Part shown: piece by piece, positions 10,201 to 20,277 of the stretch
Position numbering within the stretch: position 1 is the first letter of the stretch
Layout of the letters: every line of letters starts with the position of its first letter
Assembly: GCA_024867545.1 (NCBI GenBank)
Contig: JANFNE010000003.1
Coordinates: 1,302,001 to 1,366,000 of the forward strand
Source of the DNA: Phytopythium helicoides
Taxonomy: Eukaryota > Oomycota > Peronosporomycetes > Pythiales > Pythiaceae
DNA length: 64,000 bases
Reading direction: 5' to 3'
The notes under the pieces: model-generated
Database searches by the model: none
What the model saw: the letters and a program-made list of their open reading frames with translations, nothing else
Told to the model about the DNA's origin: nothing
Made by a program: the position numbers and the translations under genes

Positions 10201-11903
10201 ATCTGGATCAAACGATGTGGCAGAAGCCTTTAGTGGCCACCGTGATAGATGGGTGGTGGCACTAATTAGACATGGCTGTTTCCTGTCAAATAGCAGTGCT
10301 GAGATGCGATTCTCAGCACCACCCGTGCTCTTGTAGTTGTCCACGAACGTCTGGAGGCACCGGTGGTTACGTACATCCCACACTTTGAATGTGTTATCCG
10401 CTGAGACCGAGATGAGTTGGTAGTTGTCATCGTCGCTCGCGAGGTGAAGCACGGAGCTAGTGTGCCCTCGCAGAGTCGCGACCGCTCTCTGAGAGCTGTA
10501 CGGGTTCCAAATCGAAATGTCGCGCTCCATGCCGCAACTTGCGATTAGCCGCGTACTAGCGCACCACACCAAATCAAACACGCCCTTCTTGTGTCTTGTG
10601 TACTCAAACTTGACCACAAGTCGATCGATGTCAATGATAGAGACGGTTGTATCTAGTGATGTGGCCACAATTGCTCGAATGTCGTTGACCCACTTCACTC
10701 GCGTCACCCAGTCTGTATGTTTGGAGAACTTGACTCGAGACGAAAACCCTTGCGTCTCCAGCAATGATGCTGTTCCGTTGACAGCGCTAGGTAGGATACC
10801 AGCACCAGATATTGAGCTACTTGTGCCACCCGAGACTCCACCCTGAACCGCCACTGACTCCGTTTACAATCGGAGATGTCATATTTCCTACTCCAGCAGA
10901 TGGGCCACCCGATCCCGAGTTGCTCGCAGCGGCAGCAGAGACGGATGATCTGCCATCGCAAGCCATCCATTGATTGGAACACGTCATCACTGTGATTCCC
11001 CCTGTGTCATCGCCAACAATCAGTGCTTCTCGATCATCAGCGGGCTTTTCGACGTATTCAAGGCACAGTGGAATACACTGCTTTCGAGAGTACTCGTGGA
11101 TCTCTCCAATCAGCTGACTTGATCCAAGGTCGTAAATCCCAAGCGTACGAGTCATCGATGATACTGCAAGTCGATTTGAACGACGCATAACGCAGCAGTC
11201 AGTGATCCAGTTTTTTCCTGTGGCAATTTGCGATTGATAAGCCATTGTTTGCGCGTTCCATGTGCGAACAGTTCCGTCCTTGCTCGCGGTAAGGTACATG
11301 TATGGTCTGTCGAGCCGAACGATTCTAGTCACAACGTCTTTGTGGTGACCTACTCCTTGGTGGCTTCGGGTGTCTCCGACTCCTCCACTGCGAGCACTTG
11401 ATGTGTCAACGCCATTGGAATCGCCAGGCTTTTCAGGTTGTGCGGTTTCGTAGTAAGCATTGCTGTCGTCGCCGAGAAACTCCTCAGAGTTATCGCTCCC
11501 ACTAAGAAACATGTACTACTAGCAACCAACGAGGTAAGTTAGTCGCAGACATGTAAAAAGTTCGCTGCTGGTGCAGTTCGGCATACATTCGTGAGCTCAT
11601 CCCAGTCGACGGTGCCGTCAGAGTTCGCGTCGATCTTTTGGAAACTGTGAGAGCCCATCAGGAGAACTGTGTTAGTGCGAACTACAGAACAGACACAACA
11701 CACACGAAAGAGGATTGTAGCGCTTACAGCTCTGTGAGCTGTGTCTCGCTCAGTGAAGCGTCAATGATCTCTCTGAAAAGACTGACAAACTCCTTTTCGT
11801 TGAGATCTCCATCTGCAAATTTCTCCTTGAGGGACTGGAGCTGCTCGACCCCGATCTCGTCACGAGAAAATACCGTCGTAGAGCGCTTCTTCGTTCGAGT
11901 CAT
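7213..11903 (-). CDS. EF-hand plus WD40-repeat protein of the WDY/WDR49 type
   Basis: Proteins of this type carry an EF-hand followed by WD40 propellers and are linked to motile cilia and sperm in animals. Seven exons are inferred: 11903-11728, 11644-11587, 11515-8176, 8113-8050, 7991-7870, 7802-7651, 7579-7213; introns are 58-83 nt, all in phase, total about 1,425 aa. Exon 1 opens MTRTKKRS and contains a half EF-hand; exon 2 supplies a canonical calcium loop, DANSDGTVDWDE. Exon 3 holds at least two WD40 propellers (for example LTASKDGTVRTWNA, ISVSADNTFKVWDVR, LLTGAHEGDRLKMWNF, VATAGLDGKILLWSLNSG, LVTGDVSGAVKIWELG). The C-terminus (RRIHNPDDIPKSFRSVLQ) resembles the tail of the animal proteins. 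The frame breaks once inside exon 3, at the CCC run 10841-10843: dropping one base restores a Gly/Ser-rich linker. An 85-nt intron with a poor donor is an alternative. No function beyond family is claimed. Confidence 0.85.
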
Positions 11904-12141
11904 GGTTGATCCAAGCCTCAGAGCAGACTCGGAGCTTCGCCAACAAGCTTGAGAAGCAGGATGATTTCGCTATACTTAGCGATGCAGCATCATCGCCGAT
12001 GAGTGCTAGATGAATGTAACGACCACGATCCAAACCATGTAATGTATCCGAGGATGTATTGGCGCATAACTCATGATGAACACAAGCCATTACTCCCACA
12101 TCGATGTACTCTATATCTCTTCACTCACATTCAACCGTCAC
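11904..12141. other. Spacer between EF-hand/WD40 gene and MIP1
   Basis: The segment 12017-12141 is the 3' flank of MIP1 and recurs with few changes at 15187-15311 beside MIP2. It marks the left border of the duplicated MIP1/MIP2 unit. Confidence 0.6.
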
Positions 12142-13049
12142 TTACTCCTGCGGGTGGTGGACCTCGACAAGGTAGCGGTAGGTACCAGCACCAACAATGC
12201 CACCGAGCAACGGACCCACGATCGGGATCCAGAAGTAGTAGTCGCGAGTCGTGTAGACCTTGGAACCCCACCCAGCAATAAACGTGAAGAAGCGCGGACC
12301 AGCATCACGAGCAGGGTTGATGGCGTAGCCAGTGTTCATGCCAATGCACATACCAAGTGCCATGATGAGCAGCGCGAACGCGAACGGCGCGCCGACGAGA
12401 CCCGCGGGACGGTTGCGCTGGTCCGTGATGGCGTAGATGCCGAGCAGCAGCATGGCCGTGCCAATGAACTCGGTGTAGAAGGCCGTGTAGTTGGAGATGT
12501 TGTCACTCGGGTACGTCGAGAAGCTGCTCTGCGTCGTCATGCGGTCCGGGTCCACCACGTTCAGGTTCTGGTACTGCATGACGTAGATGAGGAAGGCACC
12601 GACGAAGGCGCCGAGTAGCTGCGAGATCATGTATCCGGGGACCTTCCACCACGGCAAGCGGCCGTACACGGCGTGCGCCAGAGTGACGGCCGTGTTGAGG
12701 TGTGCGCCGGAGATTCCCTCGGAGCAGTACACGCCGATGAGGACCCCGATTCCCCAGCAAATGTTGATGCTGAGCCACGTGCCGTTGGCGTCCTTGGAGT
12801 TGGTGACTTGGTTGTTGACTCCCATGCCGAAGAGGATCATGACGAGTGTGCCGAGGAACTCGGCCATGCATTCGCGCATGTGCACGCTCTTGACAGTGAG
12901 CTTAGTGCTGACGAAACCCTTGTCACGTGACGGATACGTTTCCGAGGAGTTTGGCGTTGACGGCATATTGGTGTAGTCGACTTCCTTGGACAGGTCCGTG
13001 TTGGTGATGAGAGCGTCCTGGGACGCTTGAGCTGGCTGCTGGAAGCCAT
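12142..13049 (-). CDS. MIP1, aquaglyceroporin with a disrupted start region
   Basis: MIP channels pass water, glycerol and small polyols through the plasma membrane. The core from VKSVHMRECMAEFLGT to the last helix is nearly identical to MIP2-MIP10: six helices, first half-helix motif HLNTAVT (Asn-Thr-Ala), second INPARDAGPR. Filter positions by alignment to GlpF are Trp (CWGIGV), Gly (ALGMC), Tyr (TGYAI) and Arg (NPAR), a glycerol-type filter. The expected start, ATG at 13049, begins MASSSQ and runs out of frame: MIP2 has GGG at the matching site (16202-16204) where MIP1 has GG (13041-13042), and one more base would give MASQQPAQ in frame. Downstream in-frame Met (YTNMPST) is the only other start after the initiator at 13120. 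A longer in-frame ATG at 13332 lies upstream of that initiator. Either a sequence error or a damaged copy; about 300 aa if intact. Confidence 0.8.
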
Positions 13050-13104
13050 AGCGCAGGACTGGTTGCACTTGTGTTGGCGAGGTGTCTGGTTGGTGAATAT
13101 CAAG

Positions 13105-13120
13105 CAAATTCAGGAATGAG
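13105..13120 (-). promoter_or_regulatory. Oomycete initiator of MIP1
   Basis: The minus strand reads CTCATTCCTGAATTTG, which matches the oomycete initiator TCATTCC plus a flank close to CAWTTT. It lies about 70 bp upstream of ATG-13049 and is shared with MIP2. Confidence 0.65.
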
Positions 13121-15186
13121 CAGCATGTTTCGCTGCTCTCGGAACTCGAAGCAGTCACTTTCGTCCAAGCTCGTTGGGGCCAGTCGGCTCCGATCAGTTG
13201 TTTGATCGAGTTGCGCGGCGTAGACCGAAGCAGACCGGATGGAATAATCGATTGGGTCGCGCCAGAGATTAACGTCGCGTGTCTTTGGAGGTAGCGCTGG
13301 TGGATTGCACCGGGCATGTTGGCTTTATCCAAAAATCTACCAACGTGCAGGCGAGGCGTTGAGAAATAGCGCCAAGCATTCGCATAATCAGGTCCACGAT
13401 CAGGAGCCCTCCATGCATTGTTGACGCGAAATTTAGCGCATGGCCACTAGCGGCACAGAGGCGCAAGAGCGGAGAACTTGTCGCCGACTGTATGTAGTAC
13501 TGCTATCTCCATCTCCTTCCTGCCTCACGAAGATCCATCACCTGGTAAGAAGTATCTGCAATGCTGCGACCACATGACAATGTCGAGCACTATAAACAGA
13601 TGCGAACGCTTTGAGTGAGCATCAGCTGTCTCCAAGGCGTTTTCATGATTCCTTCAGCCCTGAGCCAATTCTTGGGCAGACATCTACTGGTGTATTCCCC
13701 ATCGTCATGGCCTCCCTCGTGTCTTTGCAAAACTCCCTACGCCCGCACGAAAGTTCTCGAAATGACGGTTGAGACTGGTTTCAAGGTGGTGCTCCGAGCA
13801 TGTCGCCGGCAATGACTTTTGATAGGGATACGCGAAGGCTGATCCGCCACTTCTTCTCTGTGCAATGCACACAGACAACCTAGATAGACCATTGTACACT
13901 TCCATGTACTCTGGAAAAGAGCTTGATCGCCGCAACATCTGGCTTCAGCCAACACGCCGGGGTTCATCGTCGCCGCGCTCGTTGCGCCTGTTGTGTTCGG
14001 CCACACTTCAAAGACATCAACGCCAACTTTGCTATTTCTGAATGCGACTTGATGCCGGCTCCGTCACGGCTTTCATCGTCAACGCTTGTGACGATGCTCG
14101 TCTTTCTGGTTGCTGTGGCGCTACTCAGAACGCGCATGGCGGCGCCGGACGACTGCTCCCACTGATGGGAGCTACATTCCGCAGGCCTTGGATAGAATCG
14201 TGAGTTTCAACGTGCCGTAAAGACCTTTTTTTTTTTGGTGCGCTGAGGACCAAAGTGCACCATGACTACCAGGAAGTCCAATCCGATTGCGTCAACCACT
14301 TTTTTCAGCCAATCAGAGACGCGATTAAATCTTTTTTTTGATTGGCGCGTGCGAAAACGATCGAGCCAATCAGGATTAAGGCACATCATAAATAAAATGA
14401 ACTACCTGGAAGTCAAATGATAGGGACCGGTATTCTACCGGTAAGAAACTCTTCCGACGAGGACAGGACGTCGCGTCGTCGAGAGGACAATGCGGAGAGC
14501 GGAGGTTCAAGCGCTCTGACGGGGGCCGTGGAGGGCGGAGTTGTGCGTGCTATCCAATACAAGCGGCGCTGCATTTGGTGGTGCGTCCTGGTCGGTGTCT
14601 GGTCGGTGTCGATCTTGTGTCTGGTGCGTCCACGACTGCTTCCGGCCGTGTGGTGAGCGTGTCGAGCGGCTCTGGTGGTCTGTCTGGAGGAAACAATACT
14701 GTCTCTGGCGGCGCGAGCTCTGCGTCTGTCGGCACTGGCGGGTCTTTGTCAGCGCTGGATCGACCTGAGTGTGTCGGGTGGTGCAAGCTCATCGACCTCC
14801 GGCGACCTGGCGTGAGTGTCAAGAGGCGAGAGCTCGGCAGCGAGAGGCGATGTGGTCGTGTCAAGCATGACTGGCGTGAGCTCTGGCGTGGTGATGCTGT
14901 CGAGTGGGTCTGCGACTTGGGTCTCTACGGACGGCGTTTCCGTGTTGACGGGGTTGTCTGTTGAGGACGATGGCTGGGTAGCTAGCTGTGTTGGGTGGAT
15001 CCCGGTCTGACGGAGAAGGCGAATTCTGCGAGTACAACGCCAACTATCTCGACGAAAAGTGGCGTGCTGCCCGAAGATGGTTTTTTTTGCTTAGTATCAT
15101 GAGGTCGACGTCCGACGTCAGCTTGGCGGAAGCGTGAGGATGGTAAGTCTAGAGCCGCGCGCGTCCTGAGCAGCGTCACAGCAATA
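13121..15186. other. Intergenic region between MIP1 and MIP2
   Basis: The first 700 bp are degenerate upstream sequence shared with MIP2. After that come an 11-T run (14226-14236), two related motifs ACTACCAGGAAGTC (near 14268) and ACTACCTGGAAGTC (near 14402), and the Ser/Gly-rich relic listed separately. The upstream motif CGTGTCTTTGG is at 13278-13288. I support no intact gene here. Confidence 0.5.
14540..15010 (+). pseudogene. Possible relic of a Ser/Gly/Thr/Val-rich repeat protein
   Basis: On the plus strand the frames read as runs such as VVSVSSGSGGLSGG, NNTVSGGASSASVGTGGS and, after a frame change, LSVSGGASSSTSGD and VVVSSMTGVSSGVVMLSSGS. The composition looks like beta-solenoid repeat proteins of oomycetes, and the pieces fit one protein cut by frame changes and a stop. 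There is no clean start or end. Chance reading of a GTCT-rich stretch is possible. Confidence 0.3.
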
Positions 15187-15311
15187 TAACGACCACGATC
15201 CAAACCATGTAATGTATCCGAGCATGTGTTGGCGCATAGCTCATGGTGAACACAAGCGTCTACTCCCACCTCGATGTACTCTATATCTCTTCACTCACAT
15301 TCGACCATCAC

Positions 15312-16211
15312 TTACTCCTGCGGGTGGTGGACCTCGACAAGGTAGCGGTAGGTACCAGCACCAACAATGCCACCGAGCAACGGACCCACGATCGGGATCC
15401 AGAAGTAGTAGTCGCGAGTCGTGTAGACCTTGGAACCCCACCCAGCAATAAACGTGAAGAAGCGCGGACCAGCATCACGAGCAGGGTTGATGGCGTAGCC
15501 AGTGTTCATGCCGATGCACATACCAAGTGCCATGATGAGCAGCGCGAACGCGAACGGCGCGCCGACGGGACCCGCGGGACGGTTGCGCTGGTCCGTGATG
15601 GCGTAGATGCCGAGCAGTAGCATGGCGGTGCCGAGGAACTCGGTGTAGAAGGCCGTGTAGTTGGAGATGTTGTCACTCGGGTACGTCGAGAAGCTGCTCT
15701 GCGTCGTCATGCGGTCCGGGTCCACCACGTTCAGGTTCTGGTACTGCATGACGTAGATGAGGAAGGCACCGACGAAGGCGCCGAGTAGCTGCGAGATCAT
15801 GTATCCGGGGACCTTCCACCACGGCAAGCGGCCGTACACGGCGTGCGCCAGAGTGACGGCCGTGTTGAGGTGTGCGCCGGAGATTCCCTCGGAGCAGTAC
15901 ACGCCGATGAGGACACCGATTCCCCAGCAAATGTTGATGCTGAGCCACGTGCCGTTGGCGTCCTTGGAGTTGGTGACTTGGTTGTTGACTCCCATGCCGA
16001 AGAGGATCATGACGAGTGTGCCGAGGAACTCGGCCATGCACTCGCGCATGTGCACGCTCTTGACGGTGAGCTTAGTGCTGACGAAACCCTTGTCACGTGA
16101 CGGATACGTTTCCGAGGAGTTTGGCGTTGACGGCATGTCGATGTAGTCGACTTCCTTGGACAGGTCCGTGTTGATGATGAGAGCGTCCTGGGCAGGCTGC
16201 TGGGAAGCCAT
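15312..16211 (-). CDS. MIP2, aquaglyceroporin
   Basis: This 299-aa single-exon MIP starts MASQQPAQDALIINTDLS at ATG-16211, about 70 bp downstream of an initiator shared with MIP1. The N-terminal cytosolic tail is about 65 residues (PSTPNSSETYPSRDKG) and may carry phosphorylation sites. The channel core has the array-wide features: NTA in the first half-helix, NPARD in the second, and Trp/Gly/Tyr/Arg at the filter positions. The C-terminus is RYLVEVHHPQE, shared only with MIP1 and (as HHPEEN) MIP3. It is the intact sister of MIP1. Plasma-membrane glycerol or polyol transport is inferred from the family. Confidence 0.93.
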   Translation of the reverse strand: MASQQPAQDALIINTDLSKEVDYIDMPSTPNSSETYPSRDKGFVSTKLTVKSVHMRECMAEFLGTLVMILFGMGVNNQVTNSKDANGTWLSINICWGIGVLIGVYCSEGISGAHLNTAVTLAHAVYGRLPWWKVPGYMISQLLGAFVGAFLIYVMQYQNLNVVDPDRMTTQSSFSTYPSDNISNYTAFYTEFLGTAMLLLGIYAITDQRNRPAGPVGAPFAFALLIMALGMCIGMNTGYAINPARDAGPRFFTFIAGWGSKVYTTRDYYFWIPIVGPLLGGIVGAGTYRYLVEVHHPQE

Positions 16212-16274
16212 AGCGACAGGAGTGGTTGCTCTTGTGTTGGCGAAGTGTCTGGTTGGTGAATATCCAGCAGATTC

Positions 16275-16290
16275 AGGAATGAGATATTGG
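16275..16290 (-). promoter_or_regulatory. Oomycete initiator of MIP2
   Basis: The minus strand reads CTCATTCCTGAATCTG, a TCAYTYY initiator with a GAATCT flank, 64-79 bp upstream of the start codon at 16211. The matching element lies at 13105-13120 for MIP1. Confidence 0.6.
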
Positions 16291-16506
16291 CAGCAGCATG
16301 TTTCGCTGCTCTTGGAACTCGGGGCAGTCACTTTCGTCCAAGCTCGATGGAGCTCGTCGGCTCGAATCAGTCGTTCAATCGAGTTGCGCGGCGTAGACCG
16401 AAGCAGACTTGACGGGAAACGCGCTTGTCAGTCAACCAGTCCACCTCACAACCGGTCGCGGTCGCTTGGCACGCACCGAGTCGCGGTAAAGCTACGGCGA
16501 GATTAA

Positions 16507-16625
16507 CGTCGCGTGGTCTATATCGCTCGAGACACCTCAGCTCCGACTGACGTTGCTTGCTTGGGCTGCGTCGAGCGACGGTCCCACTATCTATGGCTGC
16601 TTGGGTTGTCCTCTGTCCGTCGCGT
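16507..16625. mobile_element. 111-bp insertion flanked by an 8-bp direct repeat
   Basis: MIP1's upstream region reads ...AACGTCGCGTGTCTTTGG... continuously (13271-13288). At the matching place MIP2 has CGTCGCGT (16507-16514), then 103 bp of unrelated sequence, then CGTCGCGT again (16618-16625) before GTCTTTGG. An 8-bp duplication around an extra segment, with an empty site preserved in the sister copy, is what a small non-autonomous DNA transposon (hAT-like elements make 8-bp duplications) or a filler insertion would leave. I see no clear terminal inverted repeats. Confidence 0.5.
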
Positions 16626-17585
16626 GTCTTTGGGGGTAACGCCGGTCGATTGCACACGGCAGTCGTACCTTAGTGTGCTTGACAAGAAAAATCTACCAAC
16701 GTGCAGGCGAAGCCTCGAAACAGCAATCGTAATCAGCTTTACGATCAGGAGCCCTCCTGCACGGACGATTCGCAGCTCGACAGCATGGAGGTGACATATT
16801 CCACCCACATGCTACACAGGGCCGCAAAATGGCGAGAGCTGTCGAGATGAAGGCACGGACTGCATTTAGCACTGCTGACTGCATATTCTCCCCGTCTCAC
16901 CCTTTTGCACTGAAGATTTAGCAACTGGTAGAAGTATCCGCTATGTTGCGGCCACATGACAATGCCAAGTGTCATCTAAGTAGGCAGATGGAAATGCATG
17001 AGACCGTGCCTGCATCAAGCGCCAGCTGTCTCAAAGGTGATACGGTAGCTCCAGCGCTCAGCCAACCAAGAGGCAGCTGATAACAGCGTTCACAAGCCGT
17101 CCTCGTTTCTTTGCTATCTCTGTTTCTTGGCGACGAGCAAGCTCTCTACGCTGCCAACGCACCGCATGAAGATTCTAGAACGACGGTCGACGCACCTCCA
17201 CTGGTTTCACGGTGGTGCACTGATCGCCTGAGTCGTTGCATTCACAACTGGGAGCACAATCAGCTCGAGATCAAGTTATTGTCGAGCCGATCGGTATGAG
17301 TGCTGATGTAGGATAGCGGGTACGACATGGAGTCACAACGCATCGCTACTCCCTGCAGTCTTTGCACTCGAATGAATTGTGATACCTTGCCAGCGTCGGC
17401 ACTCAATACCAGCATCACCATCAATCAACAGTAAAGCGCTCACCAATATCTGGCAGGTTCACAACTACAAAAATTGCACTTCGAAGAACCACACAATAAG
17501 TCTCGCGCCAAACACGAAACATTGTATTTCACAATCAGCTCTATACGCGAACACTTCAGGTCGTTCAAGCGACCTCAGTCCATGT
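16626..17585. other. Intergenic region between MIP2 and MIP3
   Basis: The part up to about 17230 is the degenerate far-upstream portion of duplication unit 2. The remainder (to 17585) is the 3' flank of MIP3, AT-richer than the genes. I see no gene. Confidence 0.4.
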
Positions 17586-18485
17586 TTAGTTTTCCTCCGG
17601 GTGGTGGACCTCGACCAGGTAGCGGTAGGTACCAGCACCAACAACGCCACCGAGCAACGGACCCACGATCGGGATCCAGAAGTAGTAGTCGCGAGTCGTG
17701 TAGACCTTGGAACCCCACCCCGCAATAAACGTGAAGAAGCGCGGACCAGCATCACGAGCAGGGTTGATGGCGTAGCCAGTGTTCATGCCGATGCACATAC
17801 CAAGGGCCATGATGAGCAGCGCGAACGCGAACGGCGCGCCGACGGGACCCGCGGGACGGTTGCGCTGGTCCGTGATGGCGTAGATGCCGAGCAGCAGCAT
17901 GGCCGTGCCGAGGAACTCGGTGTAGAAGGCCGTGTAGTTGGAGATGTTGTCGCTCGGGTACGTCGAGAAGCTGCTCTGCGTCGTCATGCGGTCCGGGTCC
18001 ACCACGTTCAGGTTCTGGTACTGCATGACGTAGATGAGGAAGGCACCGACGAAGGCGCCGAGTAGCTGCGAGATCATGTATCCGGGGACCTTCCACCACG
18101 GCAAGCGGCCGTACACGGCGTGCGCCAGAGTGACGGCCGTGTTGAGGTGTGCGCCGGAGATTCCCTCGGAGCAGTACACGCCGATGAGGACGCCGATTCC
18201 CCAACAAATGTTGATGCTGAGCCACGTGCCGTTGGCGTCCTTGGAGTTGGTGACTTGGTTGTTGACTCCCATGCCGAAGAGGATCATGACGAGTGTGCCG
18301 AGGAACTCGGCCATGCACTCGCGCATGTGCACACTCTTGACGGCGTACTTGAACGGTGCGGGAGCAGCCTTGGGGGTCTTTGGCATGTTGTTGTAGCCCT
18401 CTTCGGCCTTTTCGAGGACCTCGTCAGGGACGTAGTACGGCTCTTGCATGATGGCTGTGTCTTGATTGGACGGTTGGGGAGCCAT
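17586..18485 (-). CDS. MIP3, aquaglyceroporin
   Basis: This 299-aa single-exon MIP starts MAPQPSNQDTAIMQEPYYVP at ATG-18485, about 70 bp below an initiator. Its N-terminal tail (EVLEKAEEGYNNMPKTPKAAP) is different from MIP1/2 yet keeps the short 'xxGYxxMPxTP' element that also occurs in MIP4-MIP9. From VKSVHMREC onward it matches the array core. It has NTA in the first half-helix and NPARD in the second. The C-terminus RYLVEVHHPEEN links it to MIP1/2. Confidence 0.93.
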   Translation of the reverse strand: MAPQPSNQDTAIMQEPYYVPDEVLEKAEEGYNNMPKTPKAAPAPFKYAVKSVHMRECMAEFLGTLVMILFGMGVNNQVTNSKDANGTWLSINICWGIGVLIGVYCSEGISGAHLNTAVTLAHAVYGRLPWWKVPGYMISQLLGAFVGAFLIYVMQYQNLNVVDPDRMTTQSSFSTYPSDNISNYTAFYTEFLGTAMLLLGIYAITDQRNRPAGPVGAPFAFALLIMALGMCIGMNTGYAINPARDAGPRFFTFIAGWGSKVYTTRDYYFWIPIVGPLLGGVVGAGTYRYLVEVHHPEEN

Positions 18486-18550
18486 TGGCTTTGTTCCCAG
18501 CGGAGAGACTTGCTACAGCACGATGCTGTATGCGGTAGTGGAGACACGAG

Positions 18551-18570
18551 GAAGTGAATTTGAAAGTGAG
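18551..18570 (-). promoter_or_regulatory. Oomycete initiator of MIP3
   Basis: The minus strand reads CTCACTTTCAAATTCACTTC: TCACTTT fits TCAYTYY and CAAATTC fits the downstream flank. It is 66-85 bp upstream of the start codon. Confidence 0.65.
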
Positions 18571-20121
18571 AGGGTGCTCCGCACTCGAAGAGATGGTCTC
18601 TCCATCTCGATGCTCCTGATGCTCGCTACACAGAGCTGCACTGCCGAATGGTGCTCTGAATGGCTCTGGGGAGCGCACTGGTCGACCGGTTGCACGATAT
18701 CACTAAGCGGCGCAAAGAACACGAGGCTGTCGCCCGGCAGGCGCATCCAACTCTCAGATCTCGCTTGCTCGCTAGGGGTTCCTCTACCATCAGAGCTCCT
18801 CGCTACGACGCCTCGAGCTTGGAGACGCAGCGCTCGGTTTTACGTCGCCTGGAATCTCGCTCGCCAGAGACAGGAGCACGTCTCACTAGAAATCAACCAT
18901 GAGTGGTGCTTCGTTTTTCAGCGCGCCTGCATGTCTTTGCGGTGTTAAGCGAGCATGTACTGACTGTGAACGCCACGCTACTAAGGTACTGTTGGATTCA
19001 AAAGATCCGCACTGCACTCGATCTTGAAAGGACAGCAAGCCCGCGACAGCCCATTCTGCTTGGCGACCCGAGGTGTGGGTCGTGTTTCTGCGGGATAGAC
19101 AGCCACGCATGAGTTGGTCGCACAATCGAGAGCAGTCTGCCGAGCGTCTTTGCGGCCTGATTGACTGGTTGTCAGTCGCAGTCCGCATTGTGCACTGCAT
19201 AGCTAAGAGAAGGAGCAAGAACACGCGTTGTACGCCAGCGATCCACGGCGACTTGTGGCCAACAACCACACGATCATTCCGCTCGAACACAACTCTGAAG
19301 CAACTCTTGCGATAACTCCGTCGCGAGGGCGTCGAGCCGACTTCATCCGCTCCATCAGTATTTTTTTAGTCTGTGTTTTAGTGGTGCAGCTCGAGATGCC
19401 ATGGTGGCGGAACATTGCTTGCGCACCTCTTTGTAGTTCTGTAGTTCGTGTCGAGGACCGCGTCCATTGGGTTGGCTGCAGTCGCTCATCTCCGAGTCAG
19501 CGAGCTCGCAGCGCGAAATCACCACTATCATCGTGATCCCTCGACATTTGGACACGTAGCATGTTACTCGCATGATCTCCAGCAGGTCAAACATCTTGTG
19601 TATCTCGTTGGCCCATTTTCTCACGATTGCAAGGCGATATAGCAACCAAGACATCGCAGCTCGTGGTGCAGCAATACACAATAGACAGTGCAAGGCGATA
19701 TAGCCACCAAGTCATACAGTTAATCCTCTGCGACGCTCCTAATCGCTCAATCAGCCGATCAAGCAAGCAAGCAACTCCGAGCCGAACGCTGACCGCTGCG
19801 CTTTCTGTCGTTGCTGCAGGCGAAACGCGCGCAGCTTCATGGACGAATGGTCGGATTCGTGGTTTTGCAAAACCAGGTAGAGTTATATTGACTTCCGGGT
19901 AGTCCATGCTAGAAATTTGGTTAGAAATGCTAGGAATTTTGGCGGCCTCTGATTGGCTGGTTCCAAAAGTGGTGGTCGGATTCGTGAAATGCCAGAAAAT
20001 CCGCTATGGGTGTCAAGAATAGGAGTATGTTCGGCTCGGCTCGGCTCGGCTCGGGAAATCCATCACTGCGCGTCTGCGAACGTCTGCGACGGCCGCGATG
20101 CACTCGAGTCGAGGCAGTCGA
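18571..20121. other. Intergenic region between divergent MIP3 and MIP4
   Basis: Genes point away from each other across about 1.8 kb. I see a (TCGGC)n run at 20031-20055, a repeated GGTCGGATTCGTG (about 19849 and 19975), a third copy of the ACTACC-GGAAGTC motif in reverse (near 19890), and a weak variant of the CGTGTCTTTGG motif at 18929. The last 190 bp (from about 20080) are shared with the upstream regions of MIP5 and MIP8. No gene is supported. Confidence 0.45.
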
Positions 20122-20138
20122 TCCATTCCGCATTTCAC
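20122..20138 (+). promoter_or_regulatory. Oomycete initiator plus flank of MIP4
   Basis: The sequence TCCATTCCGCATTTCAC fits the oomycete initiator (CCATTCC) plus its flank (CATTTC). The implied 5' leader is about 150 nt. Identical elements precede MIP5 and MIP8. Confidence 0.8.
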
Positions 20139-20277
20139 TGCCAAGTGAGCAAAGCTCCATCAACCACATCAACCGAGTGCTCTGCTTCGCTCCATCCGAC
20201 TTCGGTCTGGTCCATCGCTCCAAGCAACAACCCATCGGACCCAACCAACCAAGTCAACACAAGCACACACCGTCACC

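Larger units (their letters stand above)
12017..13800. repeat. Direct duplication unit 1 (MIP1 and flanks)
   Basis: The 3' flank (from 12017), coding region, 5' flank and degenerate upstream sequence up to about 13800 have a counterpart in the same orientation at 15187-17230. Shared non-coding marks include a CTACCAACGTGCAGGCGA block (13337 region and 16694 region) and a GCGACCACATGACAATG-like block (13567 and 16950). Similarity falls off with distance upstream of the genes. Confidence 0.75.
15187..17230. repeat. Direct duplication unit 2 (MIP2 and flanks)
   Basis: This is the counterpart of 12017-13800 in the same orientation. It differs by many point changes, by a 111-bp extra segment flanked by an 8-bp repeat (16507-16625) and by a lengthened upstream region. 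Confidence 0.75.
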
